DNA of 64,000 nucleotides from positions 34,633,944 to 34,697,943 of the forward strand of contig CM070572.1 of NCBI GenBank assembly GCA_036346355.1, read 5' to 3'. The stretch comes from Rhipidocladum racemiflorum (taxonomy: Eukaryota; Streptophyta; Magnoliopsida; Poales; Poaceae). The position numbers were made by a program, and so were the translations under genes. The notes under the pieces were generated by a model. That model was not told the origin of the DNA. It worked only from the letters and a program-made list of their open reading frames with translations, and ran no database searches. Below, piece by piece: positions 22,401-33,231 of this stretch (position 1 is the stretch's first letter; every line of letters begins with the position of its first letter).

Positions 22401-23606
22401 TCTTATTACACGAACCCACCTGAAATTTCCAATCGAAGAACGATGATTCATAGCACAGTTCCATCAGTTCTGTTGTAGTGCATTATGGGTTGTTTGGTTG
22501 GTGGGATGAGGTTGAATGAGATGGGATGATCATGAACCATTTGGTTCCATTGTTTTGGGTGAATGAAATGGTTCAGCGTCTATAGAGAATATTTCTCAAA
22601 TTTATATTCCACCATTCAGGATGAGATAGTTTTATTCAAATAACCAACACATTGATAACTTTTTTTGAACCATCTCATACATATAGCACTTGGTACACGC
22701 AACCAAATACACCTTATATGTCTTCTTTCGGAGAATGAGAGTTAGTACATAGGATATGGGTAGCTGCTTGGTGCGAAGTGAGAACCGGCATTAGCGTGGA
22801 TTTGCCCGAACAGGTGAACTCTGGCCATGGGAATCCTAAGTGGAATGCCTAGCAGAAGAAAGTAGCTAAAGAGCCATGTTTATGGCTTAACAGTTCGTAT
22901 GTATACAGTGATTTGTGAAGGGCCGGGAGAGTTTCCTATTCTTCAGATCAAATCTTCGTTTCAGCAGTGTAGTATTAAGATTCAACCAGCGAAAGCTGTA
23001 TCTGACCGCCTACAGATGGACCGGCCGGCGCTACTGGATGAACAGGCCCAATCACGCTGCAAAGCGATCAAGAATCATTAATCCCTTAGGGCCCTCCCTG
23101 CCTGCATGACAGTATCTGCACTACCGCATTACGGCTGGCAGAATCTGCTTTCGCGAGGAAATTATTGCAACTTGTTGGCCTTCCGTACCCTGTGGTCTGC
23201 GCCTGCTCAAGCAGCTCAGTGGTGCACAGCAAGTCGTATCTATCCATTAGAAGTCACCGTTGCCTTTACACTGCGCAGCAGCCCACTGTTGCTGAGCCCC
23301 GGGTTGATCTCTCCTTCATGCCATGAACTCAGCTTGAATGGTCTCGTTGCTCTTCAGAATTTAAATGGCTTCGCTGTACGTTTGACAACGGGAAAAGATT
23401 TCTTTCATGTAGGCTTCTGGCTGCATGCGCACTGGATCAAGCTTTGTGCTGCTACTTACCATTAGGACGGCTAATGGCTGGAAAGCCTGCTAGTTAACGT
23501 TCAAACTGACATGGGATAGCTAATGGCGTGTCAGTGCTTAACTTGGTTCCCGTGTTTTTACGCAGTAGTGCAGCCGCAGCAGGGCAAGCTGAAGACGGAG
23601 TTGTGA
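13486..23606 (+). CDS. bHLH transcription factor, eight coding exons
   Basis: Exons (all GT-AG): 13486-13734, 13836-13979, 14176-14241, 15372-15440, 15580-15654, 17816-17834 (or from 17819), 18491-18712, 23566-23606. The product is about 294 aa. Residues 1-83 are low-complexity Ser/Pro/Ala. The basic helix-loop-helix spans about 110-180, with basic motif SHSLAERARREK (His-Glu-Arg pattern for E-box binding), loop ending LVPGCSK and helix 2 LDEIINHVQSLQRKVE. The C-terminal half has LEQATWPELGIYGARQL and ends KLKTEL. The order SHSLAER..VQSLQRKVEYLSM is typical of plant subgroup XII bHLH (BEE/CIB/HBI1-like), nuclear factors in light and growth signalling; the exact orthologue is not claimed. All junction phases agree. 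Intron 5 carries an LTR element and intron 7 is 4.85 kb of mostly repeats. If intron 7 were retained, translation would stop at 18735. Confidence 0.9.
16680..16775 (-). pseudogene. Captured histone H2B N-terminal tail fragment
   Basis: The - strand frame encodes KKPAGEEKTEKAPAGKK followed by PKAEKRLPASKAAA. This matches the Lys/Ala/Pro-rich N-terminal tail of plant histone H2B, where KAPAGKKPKAEKRLPA is a hallmark. The histone-fold part (starting SVETYKIYIFKVL in plants) is absent. The fragment lies antisense inside the LTR element at 15845-17763 and has no start codon or terminator of its own. It is read as a transduced piece of a host gene, not a functional histone. Confidence 0.8.
17361..17456. 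repeat. 48-bp tandem duplication in the LTR element interior
   Basis: Two copies of a 48-bp unit (17361-17408 and 17409-17456) differ at a couple of bases. Each contains ATTCGACTTTTCTTCGTCG. They lie in a longer TCGGCTT/TCGTCGA-rich tract (about 17220-17520) in front of the 3' LTR. Confidence 0.9.
17816..17834 (+). other. Micro-exon 6 of the bHLH gene with NAGNAG acceptor
   Basis: The acceptor reads ACACAGCAG. Splicing after the first AG gives 19 nt (Gln-Ile-Leu-Lys-Cys-Lys plus one base); after the second it gives 16 nt and omits Gln. Both keep phase 1, as required by exon 7, which starts with two bases completing a Gly codon. The donor is AAAG|GTGCTA. The exon lies 53 bp downstream of the LTR element in the same intron. 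It was inferred from phase and splice sites; without it exon 5 (phase 0) and exon 7 cannot be joined in frame. Confidence 0.7.
20662..22428. repeat. Inverted repeat with ~127-bp arms in the bHLH intron
   Basis: The left arm (20662-20788) reads AAATTTCAGGTGGGTTCGTG ... GGAGCATGCATCTAAAAAA. The right arm (22301-22428) is its reverse complement with only a few differences (for example AGAAGCGCAATGATAG versus AGAAACTCAATGACAG). The 1.5-kb loop is CCGAGATCTCGG-type repeat DNA. A pre-mRNA spanning it could form a long stem. Confidence 0.9.
21424..21940. repeat. 257-bp tandem duplication
   Basis: Two head-to-tail copies (21424-21680 and 21681 to about 21940) both begin TTTTGTGAGT. Both run through CTTGATCATCATCTACAATT and end with a CCGAGATCTCGG-like word and CCGAAATTT. 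Identity by eye is around 90 percent. Confidence 0.9.
22486..22713. mobile_element. Tourist-type MITE with TTA target duplication
   Basis: The terminal inverted repeats are GGGTTGTTTGGTTG (left) and CAACCAAATACACC (right). The flanking trinucleotide TTA is at 22483-22485 and 22714-22716. Length is about 228 bp with no coding region. TTA duplication and these ends fit a PIF/Harbinger (Tourist) MITE. It lies in the last intron of the bHLH gene. Confidence 0.78.
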
Positions 23607-24280
23607 TCAGCAGCGGCCGTGGATGGCATGGCAATGTCGTCGCTGGAAACTTAGGGGTTGTTTGGCTGGCGACCTGAGCATTCTGGAGCGGTGTATATAT
23701 GGAGACAGCTCTCTCTGGCGTTCTGGCGTTACGGGGATCGAGGTGTTGGATGTAAATTTAACCTTTCCTCCTGCTGCTGCTGCTACTGTCTTCGCTCGTA
23801 GTCGTAGATCTTGCTGTGCTGGAACAATTCTCTGGTTTCCGTCTGTGGTATATGCGTATGACTAGAATGGCCTAATCTCAAGGCTAATGTGATTAGGTTC
23901 TATGGGCTAGAACCAGCCTGTACACAGCACTCCTTGGCTGCCTTGTATGGTTTTTGCTCTTCCAGAGAAACATAATCAAGATGGTCGTCAGGCCGACAAC
24001 TGAATGCTCAATTTTCTGGATCTACACGGTGTCGAAGTCGAAACACACTGAAATTGCATTCGATCACACACTGCGTCCTCATCCTATCGCCAATTTGGTA
24101 GGGTATTGCACCCTCGCCTCACCACCGAAATGTACGAACTCTGTAAAGCATAACCAAATGAACGCGATCTACGGCTTTGAATGGATAGAACAGATCGAAG
24201 GTTTGAGGTGTTGGGCCTCTTGTTGAACTTCTGGCCGAGCTAGAACCTCTTGCGCTTGTCCTGTGCTTTGCAGACGTATA
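23607..24280 (+). other. bHLH 3' UTR and flank
   Basis: Sequence follows the TGA at 23604-23606. No strong polyadenylation signal stands out and no gene is evident. ORFs here are short and lack recognisable domains. Confidence 0.4.
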
Positions 24281-24289
24281 CTAAATTCA

Positions 24290-26775
24290 ATATGAACAGC
24301 TCATTCTTTTCGATCCAATGGATCAGATTAACTATAATTATTTATACTTCATCAGGTGGTAGAGTAGTAGAAATATCTTTAAGAAATCGATGATTGGATT
24401 TGATTTCTGCTACGCATTATATACTACCAGTATAATGCACCGTAAAATTTCTATACTTTTATTAGTTATTTTCTTGCCTATATGTTTACAAACCTCGGGA
24501 CTATCTAGGAATTTATATCCTTAACCTACAGCTTTAAAATTCATAAAGGGATTCAAAAAACCGAATCAAATTGAACTCTTTTCATTATTCGGTACGGACT
24601 CAATCAAGTCTTGATTAGTCCTAACAATCTCCCCCTAATCTAGATTTGGTTGCGCGAGATCTCTGGCGCCTAGCAAATCACACATCACTTTAAACTTGAC
24701 TCATGCAAATGCCATCGTGAGAATATCCGCATATTGTTCCTCTGTGCACATGTGCTTGATAATAATTAGTCCATTCTACATGCATTCTCTGATAAAGCAA
24801 AACCATGTATCAATATATTTGCTTCTCCCATGAAACACCATATTTTTTTTATCAATATGATGGCTAATTTGTTATCAACGTACAAAACGACTAGATTTGG
24901 GGCTTTTCGCGTTATCTCACTTAGCACGTTTCGCAATCATATGCCTTGACATGCTGCTGCTATAGCGGCCATGAATTCAGCTTCACATGATGACAAAGTG
25001 ACACTTTTCTGTTTTTGAGATATCCAAGTGATTATGTTCCCGTTGAAGCAAAACGCCATGCTGCTTATGCTTTTTCTGTCATCTATATCGCCCGTCAAGT
25101 TGATATCAGTGTAACCTTCAATATTCGCCTCACATCCTCCTTTGGAATATACCAGACCAAAGTTGGTTGTCCTTTTCACATACTTAGGATGTGTTTCACG
25201 GCTTGTATGTGTAGCTGAGTAGACTTCTACATGTACCGGCTCATGATCCCGACTAAATATATGATATCTGGTCAGGCATGAGTCAAGTACCTTAGACTCC
25301 CAATAATTCTCCTATACTTGGTCGCATCAACTCAAACTATGTCTTTTTCCCGAGCTTAAGTTTCGACTCCATGTGATATCTTGTCGGATTGCACTCGCTC
25401 ATCTCAGCTTGCAACATAATTTTCTTTGCATATGCCGACTGCTTGAGGGTGATGGAGCATGCCTTCTTCTCTACCTTAATCCTGAGGTAGTATGTAAGTA
25501 GTCCGAGATCGCTCATCTCGAATTCCCTCTTCATGGCGTCCTGCCACTGCTGCTCATGTGCAGCCTTGTGATAACATGCTGGCTCCTTTGCAACTAGTAG
25601 ATCCATCTCGTCCACGCTCTGGATCTCCTCGGTCGCTACGTAGATGTCATTGGGATTCTGATATTTGCAAGGCCCCCTCTCGTCATCTGCTAATGCAAGC
25701 GAGATAGACCCAAGCCTGTCCCACCTCATGTGGTTGTTGGTGTACCCACATGTGTCACTATACTTGTGCTCTCTAGCTCCTCCATGCCAGGAATAGTGTC
25801 TGGTATTACTACACCTCGTGAATCAAATGATGTTGCGCCAGGTGACTCCGGAGCTACTGGTTAATATGGGATGGCCTCATGTTGCCCCTCGTTTTGATCC
25901 GGGAGGCCTGAGAGGGGGTGGTTTACCCTGTGGCGGATGTCAACAGTTTGAGTGCGCTTATCTCCAGCCTGTGAACTTAGCGGATACTATGACATGTCTC
26001 GTCAATACCTGGATGGTCAAAGACAGTAAATATTGCCCAAGGATCATTAGTTGTACTGTCGATGCTATCGTCGTTCCATGGCCACTCTTTTCCTTTCTCA
26101 AACACCACATCGCGGCTGATATGGAGCCTCATTCTTCGAGGATCGTGAAGACGATGAGCCTTGCTACCATTCTCCATGCCGAGATATACTATGGTAGTGA
26201 TGCGGTCATCAAGCTTCTTCGAGTGTGGCTTTACCACCTTGGCATGCACGATACACTTGAACACTCACAAGTGTTCAACGTGTGGCTTTCTTCCAGTCCA
26301 AAATTCATATGGCGTAACCACATCTAGATCTTTGGTTGATACACGGTTAAAGAGGTACAACACACGTTGTACAGCTTACCCCACATTACTGTGGGTATCT
26401 GCTTACTTTTGAGTAAGCTCCTTACCATGGATAATAAGGCACGATTTCGGCTTCCACAACACCGTTCTGTTGTGGTGGGTACAATGTCGTGAAGTTCCAA
26501 ACTATCCCTTCAGTATTGCGAAATGTACCGAACTCACGTGACAGAAACTCTCTGCCATGGTTTGATATAAGGACCTTCTTGAGCTCACCCTCATTCTCGA
26601 CGAGTGTTTTAAACTTCTTGAATGCGCCAAGAGCCTCATCCTTAGATTTCAACATATGCACCCACTTGTATCTACTAAAATCATCAACAAAGAGTATGAA
26701 GTACTTGTTACCAGCTTCTGTATGTGGAGTTATGGGTCCACGTAAATCCACCTGTACAAGCTCCAGTGGTTTCAA
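24290..26775 (-). pseudogene. Truncated, decayed Copia element (integrase to LTR)
   Basis: Read on the - strand: integrase core with GNKYFILFVDDFSRYKWV and PPQQNGVVE (26775-26422); integrase C-terminal region (26264-25977); a reverse-transcriptase remnant (25729-25337) in which WQDAMKREF runs directly into EMSDLGLLTYYL, so most of the RT core is deleted; then RNase H with ITWISQKQKSVTLSSCEAEF (25179-24937). A polypurine tract (complement of ATCTCCCCCTAATCTAG, 24627-24643) precedes a 3' LTR that starts, on the - strand, TGTTAGGACTAATC at 24626. The outer LTR edge near 24290 is a guess. Gag, protease and the 5' LTR are missing. It is non-functional. Confidence 0.85.
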
Positions 26776-27250
26776 CTATCAATATCAGTATCATATATCA
26801 TTTCTCTCTGCTGTTTCAATGCACTAGAAAAGTTCCTATGTATTAAAAAAGTTCAAACCACTTTAGAAAATTTTGAAATTTTTTGTGAATGGTCCTAACA
26901 CATCCATAATATTCCCATAAAATTTTCAGAAGATAATCAATATTGAAAAATTTTAAAAAAATCGAAAAGTCCTAATTGACATATTGAACCGACCAAAAAA
27001 TGGTCAAAAACATGTTAAAAAATTTTGAAATTTTTTGTGGATGATCTTGATCCTAAACCCAAGCAAATACAATGCACAAAAATCAAAATCCGGCAAAAAA
27101 ACATCAAATCTCGCCCGAGATTGCCGAGATTTCGCCCGAAATTGCCGAGATCTCGCCGAGAAATCCGAGATTTGAATTTTTTAAATTTTTTTGAATTTTC
27201 CAGGATTTTGAATCTCGGAGGGGTCCGAAATCAGAGATTTCGCCGAATTT
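26776..27250. repeat. Further copy of the CCGAGATCTCGG repeat family
   Basis: The stretch carries ATTTTTTGTGAATGGTCCTAAC, GAGATTTCGCCC and ATCTCGCCGAGAAATCC words, in inverted orientation relative to 11800-13320. It abuts the truncated integrase end of the Copia fragment. Confidence 0.6.
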
Positions 27251-27259
27251 TGGACCCTT

Positions 27260-29600
27260 GGTTCCATGTTCTACTTGAGGCTTGTGTTGTCTTGATCGGA
27301 GCGTGCTTAGAGGCCGCTGCCATCATTGAAGTCACGTCGTCACTGTTTCCATGAATGCCACTGCCAAAGGTCGTTGATGCCTTCGATGTTCGTGTCGAGA
27401 ACTTTCTAGAGGGACCACCCAGAGTCATCGGAGGTCGCCGTAGCTCGTCACCGGTGACCTTGGGACCCTCTGCCCAGCCGAGCTAACGTGACACCAACGT
27501 GGGTGCCACATGCGCATGGGTCTATGCATGTGCTTGGTCCACCGTGAGCCATGCCAATGACATGTGTAGCCCACATGTTAGCCTTTATGTGTTTATAGAA
27601 AATCTGAAAGAATTGTTTCGAAAAAGAAAATCAGCCCAGTCCCACTTGTTAGGGAATATTTCAGGAATATTCTATTTTCTTTACCTTTTTTCATATTTAT
27701 TTCTTCGGTGAATCTTTCGAGAGCTCGCTCTCCTTCATATGAACTCTTATTGTGCCCATTCAAGTTTCTAAATTCATCTAAATTCAAGCTATAACTTTTG
27801 GTGCATTTTATTTGATTTTTAGAGTTTATTTGGTATTTAGTTTGTATTTATTTTTGTTTTCGCTAATACGTTGAAGTGTCGGGAACGTTTGATGGTGAAG
27901 AGTTGATCTAAGACCAAGATCAAGAGTTGTTCCAAGGCAAGTTGTGCTTTGATTATGTTGAACCCAGTTTTATAAATGTTATTTTATTTTAATATGTTGT
28001 ATGTTTTTTCAAGTTATACCTATTGTTAATTAATTTGGGATTTAGCTATTTCAACCCATTTGAATTATATCTATCTTTTCATTTGCTATGCTATGTTAAT
28101 TTATCACCTAGGATGGATAATTACAGTTGATTGCTAATATAATGCCAATGTGAGTTGGTTAGATCATGCTTAGTTTGCTTATCTATGCCACGAATCATTG
28201 ATATCTTTAGAAAGTGAAAATTTAAACTTGACTAATGCTTCATGGAATATATTTTGAAAAAGGGTGTCATATATTGTCACATAATGATTTTGAGTTATTG
28301 ATGGTATATGTTACACAATAATCAACTAGAGTGGTAGATAATTTAGATTGAGGTAAGTGTCAACTAGCAAGTGGATGTGTGCTAGGGTAGGTCTGTGTGA
28401 CATTTCGATTGGAGATTTTATGTGACTCGATTGATATAGTTTCTAAGAATGTTTGGAAGTCTTATCTTGGTTAGTTAAGTACTTAACCTTGTAAGACATT
28501 GAACTAGGCTAATCATACAACCACATATTTGTTATGTGCCAAACCTAGCTCAAGTTACTGAGTCTTGACATATGATATCTTAGGAGGATAACCAAGTTGT
28601 GTGCCCGGTTGCAGAAGGTGTATGTTGCAGTGGCTCCACATCTTAAACAGTTATTATTCCTAGCCCAATGATGAGTCCTCTTATTCTTCTATTCTATGTG
28701 AGGAAGAAATAATGAGACCAGGCTTATTGGGTGTGTCTATGTTCGAATAGAGTTTCCAAAAGGCTTTGCTATGAACTTCTTAGCTGCACATCGATGGGTA
28801 CATGTAATGTCCGATATTATAAGATTGATCATATCTTGTAGGTAAAGCATACAACCTATTCAAATAGCCGTGTCTCCGGTTATGGACAATGATCATGAAT
28901 TTCAATCAAGGATTAGATTTTGTGAAATAAAACTTGGGAGGGGAGGCTGTGTACCAATGGAAGTGATGGAACTTGGTTTAGGTTGTGTGCCTGTTTACTT
29001 TGAAAAATATCTAAAAAAATTATTACTATTGTTATGTGTTTTACCACTATTTTAATCTAATTATTGTATTCAATTGAAACTATTGCTCTATTGCAAAATA
29101 GCAATGCTTTATTGTATTCAATTGATGGATTTGTTGTCATTCTTTGGAATAAGCGTTGCATGTAGTTTTAATAGATTTGCATTCTGTGCACAACTTGTTG
29201 AGTGATTTATGTACTCACCGTTGTCACAACAAATCCATCAGTTGAAGAGGAGTCTATACCTACTTTGGAGGAGGAGATCCACGAAGAGGCGAGTTGCTAC
29301 GAGTCAAACCTTATCAAATGCATGTGGCATATTGATGGGTTAGCTATCAAAGTTTTCTATTTTGATGATGTTTATTTTAGAGTTAAAGCTTCTATGAGGC
29401 TTAATATGTGTAATGTTGACCTTAAGGTTATTCAACTATCTTTAATTCAATAAACTTAGTCTTTTATTATGTTTTTGTTGTATATGATTATGATATTACA
29501 TTTATGTTGTTACTGTATGCACTAGCTTGATCATAGACTAATGCAGTGTACACAAAGGGTCTAGATTTGCTTATTCGGGTCCCGACACCTTCACACAGTT
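27260..29600. mobile_element. LTR-like retroelement sequence, ends unresolved
   Basis: The composition and the segment GGCAAGTTGTGCTTTGATTA followed by TGTTGAACC resemble 3995-4040 of the 740-5677 unit. The stretch ends near TCGGGTCCCGACAC (about 29590). Only short ORFs occur (for example 29202-29453) and none has a recognisable domain. It is probably a diverged long LTR, but neither terminus nor a target duplication could be fixed. Confidence 0.35.
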
Positions 29601-29968
29601 GCGTTGGGTGGTCAATCTTCGGCAACCCTAGCACCATCTCCTTCCCTGCCATCTACTTTATGGCTTAGAAATTGACATACCTTAATCACACATGCCACCA
29701 CCATGCAAGATCATCCAACATGGCCGCGAAACACACCTGGCTTTCTGTGGTCAACTGAATCTTGCACAACTTGTTTTTGGATCTTTTCATGTTCATGAAA
29801 ATTCTGTCACTGCACTCGTAGAACCATTGGTGTGCATGGTGTAAAATTACCATACAACCATGGCATCAGTGCGTAGCCTTAACGTCACCTTCTCTTCGTT
29901 TATCAGCACCATGTCAAACGACTCCTATGCACACACTGAAAATAGTAGGGTTAGGTCGTTGTCATGTA
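29601..29968. other. Unassigned stretch, no gene seen
   Basis: Non-coding sequence between the LTR-like unit and the gag remnant. No repeat boundary or domain was recognised. Confidence 0.4.
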
Positions 29969-29969
29969 C

Positions 29970-30720
29970 TTAGGTGATATTAGGTTCTTCATTCTGATCA
30001 TGATTACGATGAGGTTTACAGCACTCTGATGCATAATGGCCATAAATATTATAGTTAAAGCACTTGATCTTGCTTTTTATCCTTGCCACCTTCAGTGTTT
30101 TGGTTGGCTTTGCCCGATGGTGAGGTGTCGTCGCAACCACACTTGCCACACCCGCATCCTCTTTCGTAGCCACGACTATTGATGCCGTTCCCACCACGAC
30201 CCCTCGAGATGGAGAAAGATTCCCCTTGCCCATTTTTCTTTATTCGTGCCATCCATTCTGAATATGTGAGTTGCAGGTGTTGTTGCTCTTCTTTATCATT
30301 GTAGTTGCAAACCCTCTCTTCAAAAGTTTTGAGATGACCGACCAACTCCTCAACAAACATGACGGATTTGCGAACGATGGTGGTCTCCTCCACATGTTCA
30401 CCTACTAGTCGGATGCTATTAACAATCATTGTCAACTTCAAGGCGAAATCACCCACTGACTCGCTTTCTTTCATGACAATCACCTTGAAATCACTTCTCA
30501 ATGTTTGGATCTTCGCTTCCTTGACACGATTAGCCCCATGTGAATCGCTCTGAGCATTTCCTATGCTTCCTTGGCAGAGTCTCTCAGCCAACATCAAGGG
30601 TACGTCCTCTGTTACACTCTAATAGATGGCACTGATAGATGGCGGCGAGTGCCATCCTATCCTTGTGCCTATCCTTGGTCATCGATATTGCCGCTCGTCA
30701 CAGCGTTCCACACGCCTTGT
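29970..30720 (-). pseudogene. Copia gag remnant
   Basis: On the - strand, residues such as LRSDFKVIVMKESESVGDF, FALKLTMIVNSIR and EERVCNYNDKEEQQHLQLT are characteristic of the UBN2/Retrotran_gag_2 domain of Copia gag. A zinc knuckle follows in another frame (CFNYNIYGHYASEC), with Tyr where the second Cys of the CCHC motif belongs. A Gly/Arg-rich linker (RGRGGNGIN) lies between them. At least one frameshift separates domain and knuckle. No protease, integrase or LTRs are attached. Confidence 0.75.
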
Positions 30721-30795
30721 TGTGCCTATAGATTGACACACATCTTCAACGACCACGTGATATGGTTTCTCCGTGTGAGCAGCGGATACTGCAAC

Positions 30796-31898
30796 TAGAG
30801 GTGGGCACTGGGCCGGGCTTTTTCGGGCCAACCCGAAGCACGGCGAGCACGGCCCGACCCAAACACGACCCGGCACGTAGGCGGACCGGGCCGGGCCGGC
30901 CCGACACTGTAGCTCGGGCCGTGCCGGGCCCAGCAGCCGGGCACGGCCCGGCACGACCGTTTGGGCCGGGTCCGTGCCAGCCCGGCACGCCGGCGGCACG
31001 TCTACAACCGCGGCACGCCCATCAGCACGTCTACGCCGCAACTGCCACTGGCCCGTGCCGCACCACGCCGCCCGAGCTACGACTGTCGTGGCCCTGCGCC
31101 GCGACTCGGCGTGCCTCGGCCGCCCGCGCCGTGACTGCCGCCGATTCGCGTCGTGACTGTCCCCGGTCCGCGTCTCGGCCGCCCGCGCCGTGACTGCCGC
31201 CGGTCCGCGTCTTGGCCGCCTGCGCTGCGCCTCAGTCGCCTGCGCCGTGACTGCCGCCGGTCCGCGCCTCGGCCGCCCGCGCCGCCCGCAGCGCTGTGCC
31301 GCCTCGCCCGCCGCATGGAGATGTGGGACGTACGGAGCTCGAGCGATGCGTAGTTGTGTACGGGAGTAGCCAATGCCCAATGGCCAGGAGGAAAGAAGCT
31401 ACGAGTGCATCTCCTACCATGCATTAGTGGCTTAGTGCATTTGGTTTGGAATATGGCTGGTTATGTACTCATGTAGTCATGTTGAGTGACAATCATGGGA
31501 GCGCCCCTTCACTTTACCGAACGGCCAGCACACAGATCGAAGGGGCATGGCTCGGTCTGCGAGGGGGAAAAGGGAGGCATGCGGTCATGGACTGAGGCGC
31601 CAGGCGCTTAGGCGCGAGCGCGACCGCACCGGTAGAAAAAAAAGAAAATGGTGCAAATGGGCTGGGTCTGTGTTCTTTTCTCTCATTGCAATAGTGTAAA
31701 TGGGCCGGGTCTGAGCCGGCACGGCACGAAGCCAGCACGAAGCGTAAATGGGCCGGGCTTGGGCTCGTCAAAAGCGAGTTGGGCCGGCACGGCCCGGCAC
31801 GGTGGGCACGACGGGCCGACGTGGCACGGCACGGTTCCGGCCCGAAGCACGATGGGCCCGGACCGGGCCGGCACGGCACGGCACGACGCCCACCTCTA
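30796..31898. mobile_element. GC-rich non-autonomous hAT element, 1103 bp, TSD ACTGCAAC
   Basis: The ends are TAGAGGTGGGC and GCCCACCTCTA, flanked by a perfect 8-bp duplication ACTGCAAC (30788-30795 and 31899-31906), which defines the hAT superfamily. The subterminal regions are packed with GGCCCGGCACG-type words in both orientations. The centre is very GC-rich with three tandem units. No transposase domain is present; the long overlapping ORFs (for example 30679-31380 on the - strand) are by-products of GC-rich DNA. Confidence 0.92.
31127..31295. repeat. ~57-bp tandem repeat, three units, in the hAT element
   Basis: GCCGTGACTGCCGCC recurs near 31129, 31185 and 31243 with shared CGGTCCGCG(T/C)CT(C/T)GGCCGCC downstream. 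The period is 56-58 bp. Confidence 0.8.
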
Positions 31899-31906
31899 AC
31901 TGCAAC

Positions 31907-32513
31907 AAGACATTACTTTTTTTTCTCACTATCATCCACTCATCCAGATGACGGCACCTCTGCTAACAGCGATCCGATCCACTGCGGTTGCGTGCGTTGC
32001 AGCAGACGGGGATCGGCATCGTTTTCCAACGAACGCTACGACGTGTAAGCAAGCGGCATTGGCGTCAGGGGGCGAATGGATCGATCCATGACGGCTTTGG
32101 CTTTCGGCTCTTTTGGGTGCAAGAACTCTCCTGATCTTAATCTCCTCGATGCGTCCGTATTTCTCGCCTCCTTTCCGTTGATCCGTCCACGCACGCGCAC
32201 GGCCAAAAAGGCGCAAACTTCTTCTCTCATTCTCCCAACAGAAACATCAGTCTCTGCTCTTCGACTCCCAGAGTCCCAGGTCCCAGCTCGAGTGAGTGAA
32301 CTGTGAGGAGATTGAGCCTTGGTTTAATTATTTCTTTTCTTGACTCTGAAATGCGCATCATGCGACTGCACGCCCCTGATGCGGTGTCGCCGTTTCCTCG
32401 CCGTGGTTAGGCCATAAAAGGTTTAGGATTCTTGGAACCTTTCCCTTGTGCGGTGGTAGTCTAGTTAGTGCCAGTCGTGTGAGGAGTGGATATGATTCTT
32501 GGCAAGAGGAGGG
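31907..32513 (+). other. 5' flank of the GH127 pseudogene
   Basis: Non-coding sequence between the hAT element and the former start codon. It probably includes the old promoter and 5' UTR. No clear TATA box was identified. Confidence 0.4.
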
Positions 32514-33231
32514 ATGCCGCGGGGCGTGCCGGTGGCGGCGGTTGGGCTCGTGGTGGTGTCCTTGGCCGCCGCAGCCCATGGCGCGGCGGCGAATGACTGC
32601 ACGAACACACTGCCGGGGCTGACGGCGTCGTCACACGGAGCGCGCGGCGGCGGTCCGCGCCTCCGGATGCCGACGCGCTGCTGCTTCCTGAAGTCCTCTA
32701 CCACGGTCACGGGCATGGGCACGACCACGAGCAACACCTCACCCTCACCGACGACTCGACCTGGATGGCGCTCGTGCCGCGGAGACTCCTCGGCAGCACG
32801 GCCCCGCCGCACGAGGCGTTCTACTGGCTCATGCTCTACCGCAAGCTCCGGGGCGGCGCCCCCGTGGACGGCGGCGCGGCCGGGGCGTTCCTGTCCTAGG
32901 CGTCTCTGCACGACGTCCGGCTGGGGCCGGGCACCGTGTACTGGCATGCGCAGCAGACCAACCTGGAGTACCTGCTCCTCCTGGACGTCGACCGCCTGGT
33001 CCCGAGCTTCCGCATGCAGGCCGGCCTGACGGGCAGTCGCACAGCTCGACTGAATTGTGGTGGCTTTTTCTGCTTGCAGGGCACTCCATGGGTGCTACTG
33101 CCAAGAATGTGGGCGAGCACGCACAATGATACGCTCTATGCGACCATGTCTGTCGGTCGTCAACGCACTCCACGGTTCTTTGACACAGGGTACCTGTCGG
33201 CCTTCCCGTCGTAGTTCTTTGACAGAAAAAT

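Larger units (their letters stand above)
18713..23565 (+). other. Intron 7 of the bHLH gene, 4.85 kb, repeat-filled
   Basis: The donor GTAAAAG follows exon 7 and the acceptor TTTTTACGCAG precedes exon 8. Contents in order: AT-rich sequence; a stretch with ACACGTATCGG/TCGGTGTCC words (about 19120-19280 and 19690); an inverted repeat pair (20662-20788 and 22301-22428) enclosing CCGAGATCTCGG-family DNA with a 257-bp tandem duplication; a Tourist MITE at 22486-22713; and about 850 bp with no recognisable repeat. No gene was found inside. Confidence 0.8.

Noticed and set aside
30679..31380. 233-aa - strand ORF
   Set aside because: Arg/Ala-rich translation of GC-rich hAT DNA crossing the element boundary; no domain.
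32499..33029. 176-aa + frame at the GH127 start taken as a real gene
   Set aside because: Only the first part matches the family; after about 32640 the homologous residues continue in another frame and meet a stop at 32896.
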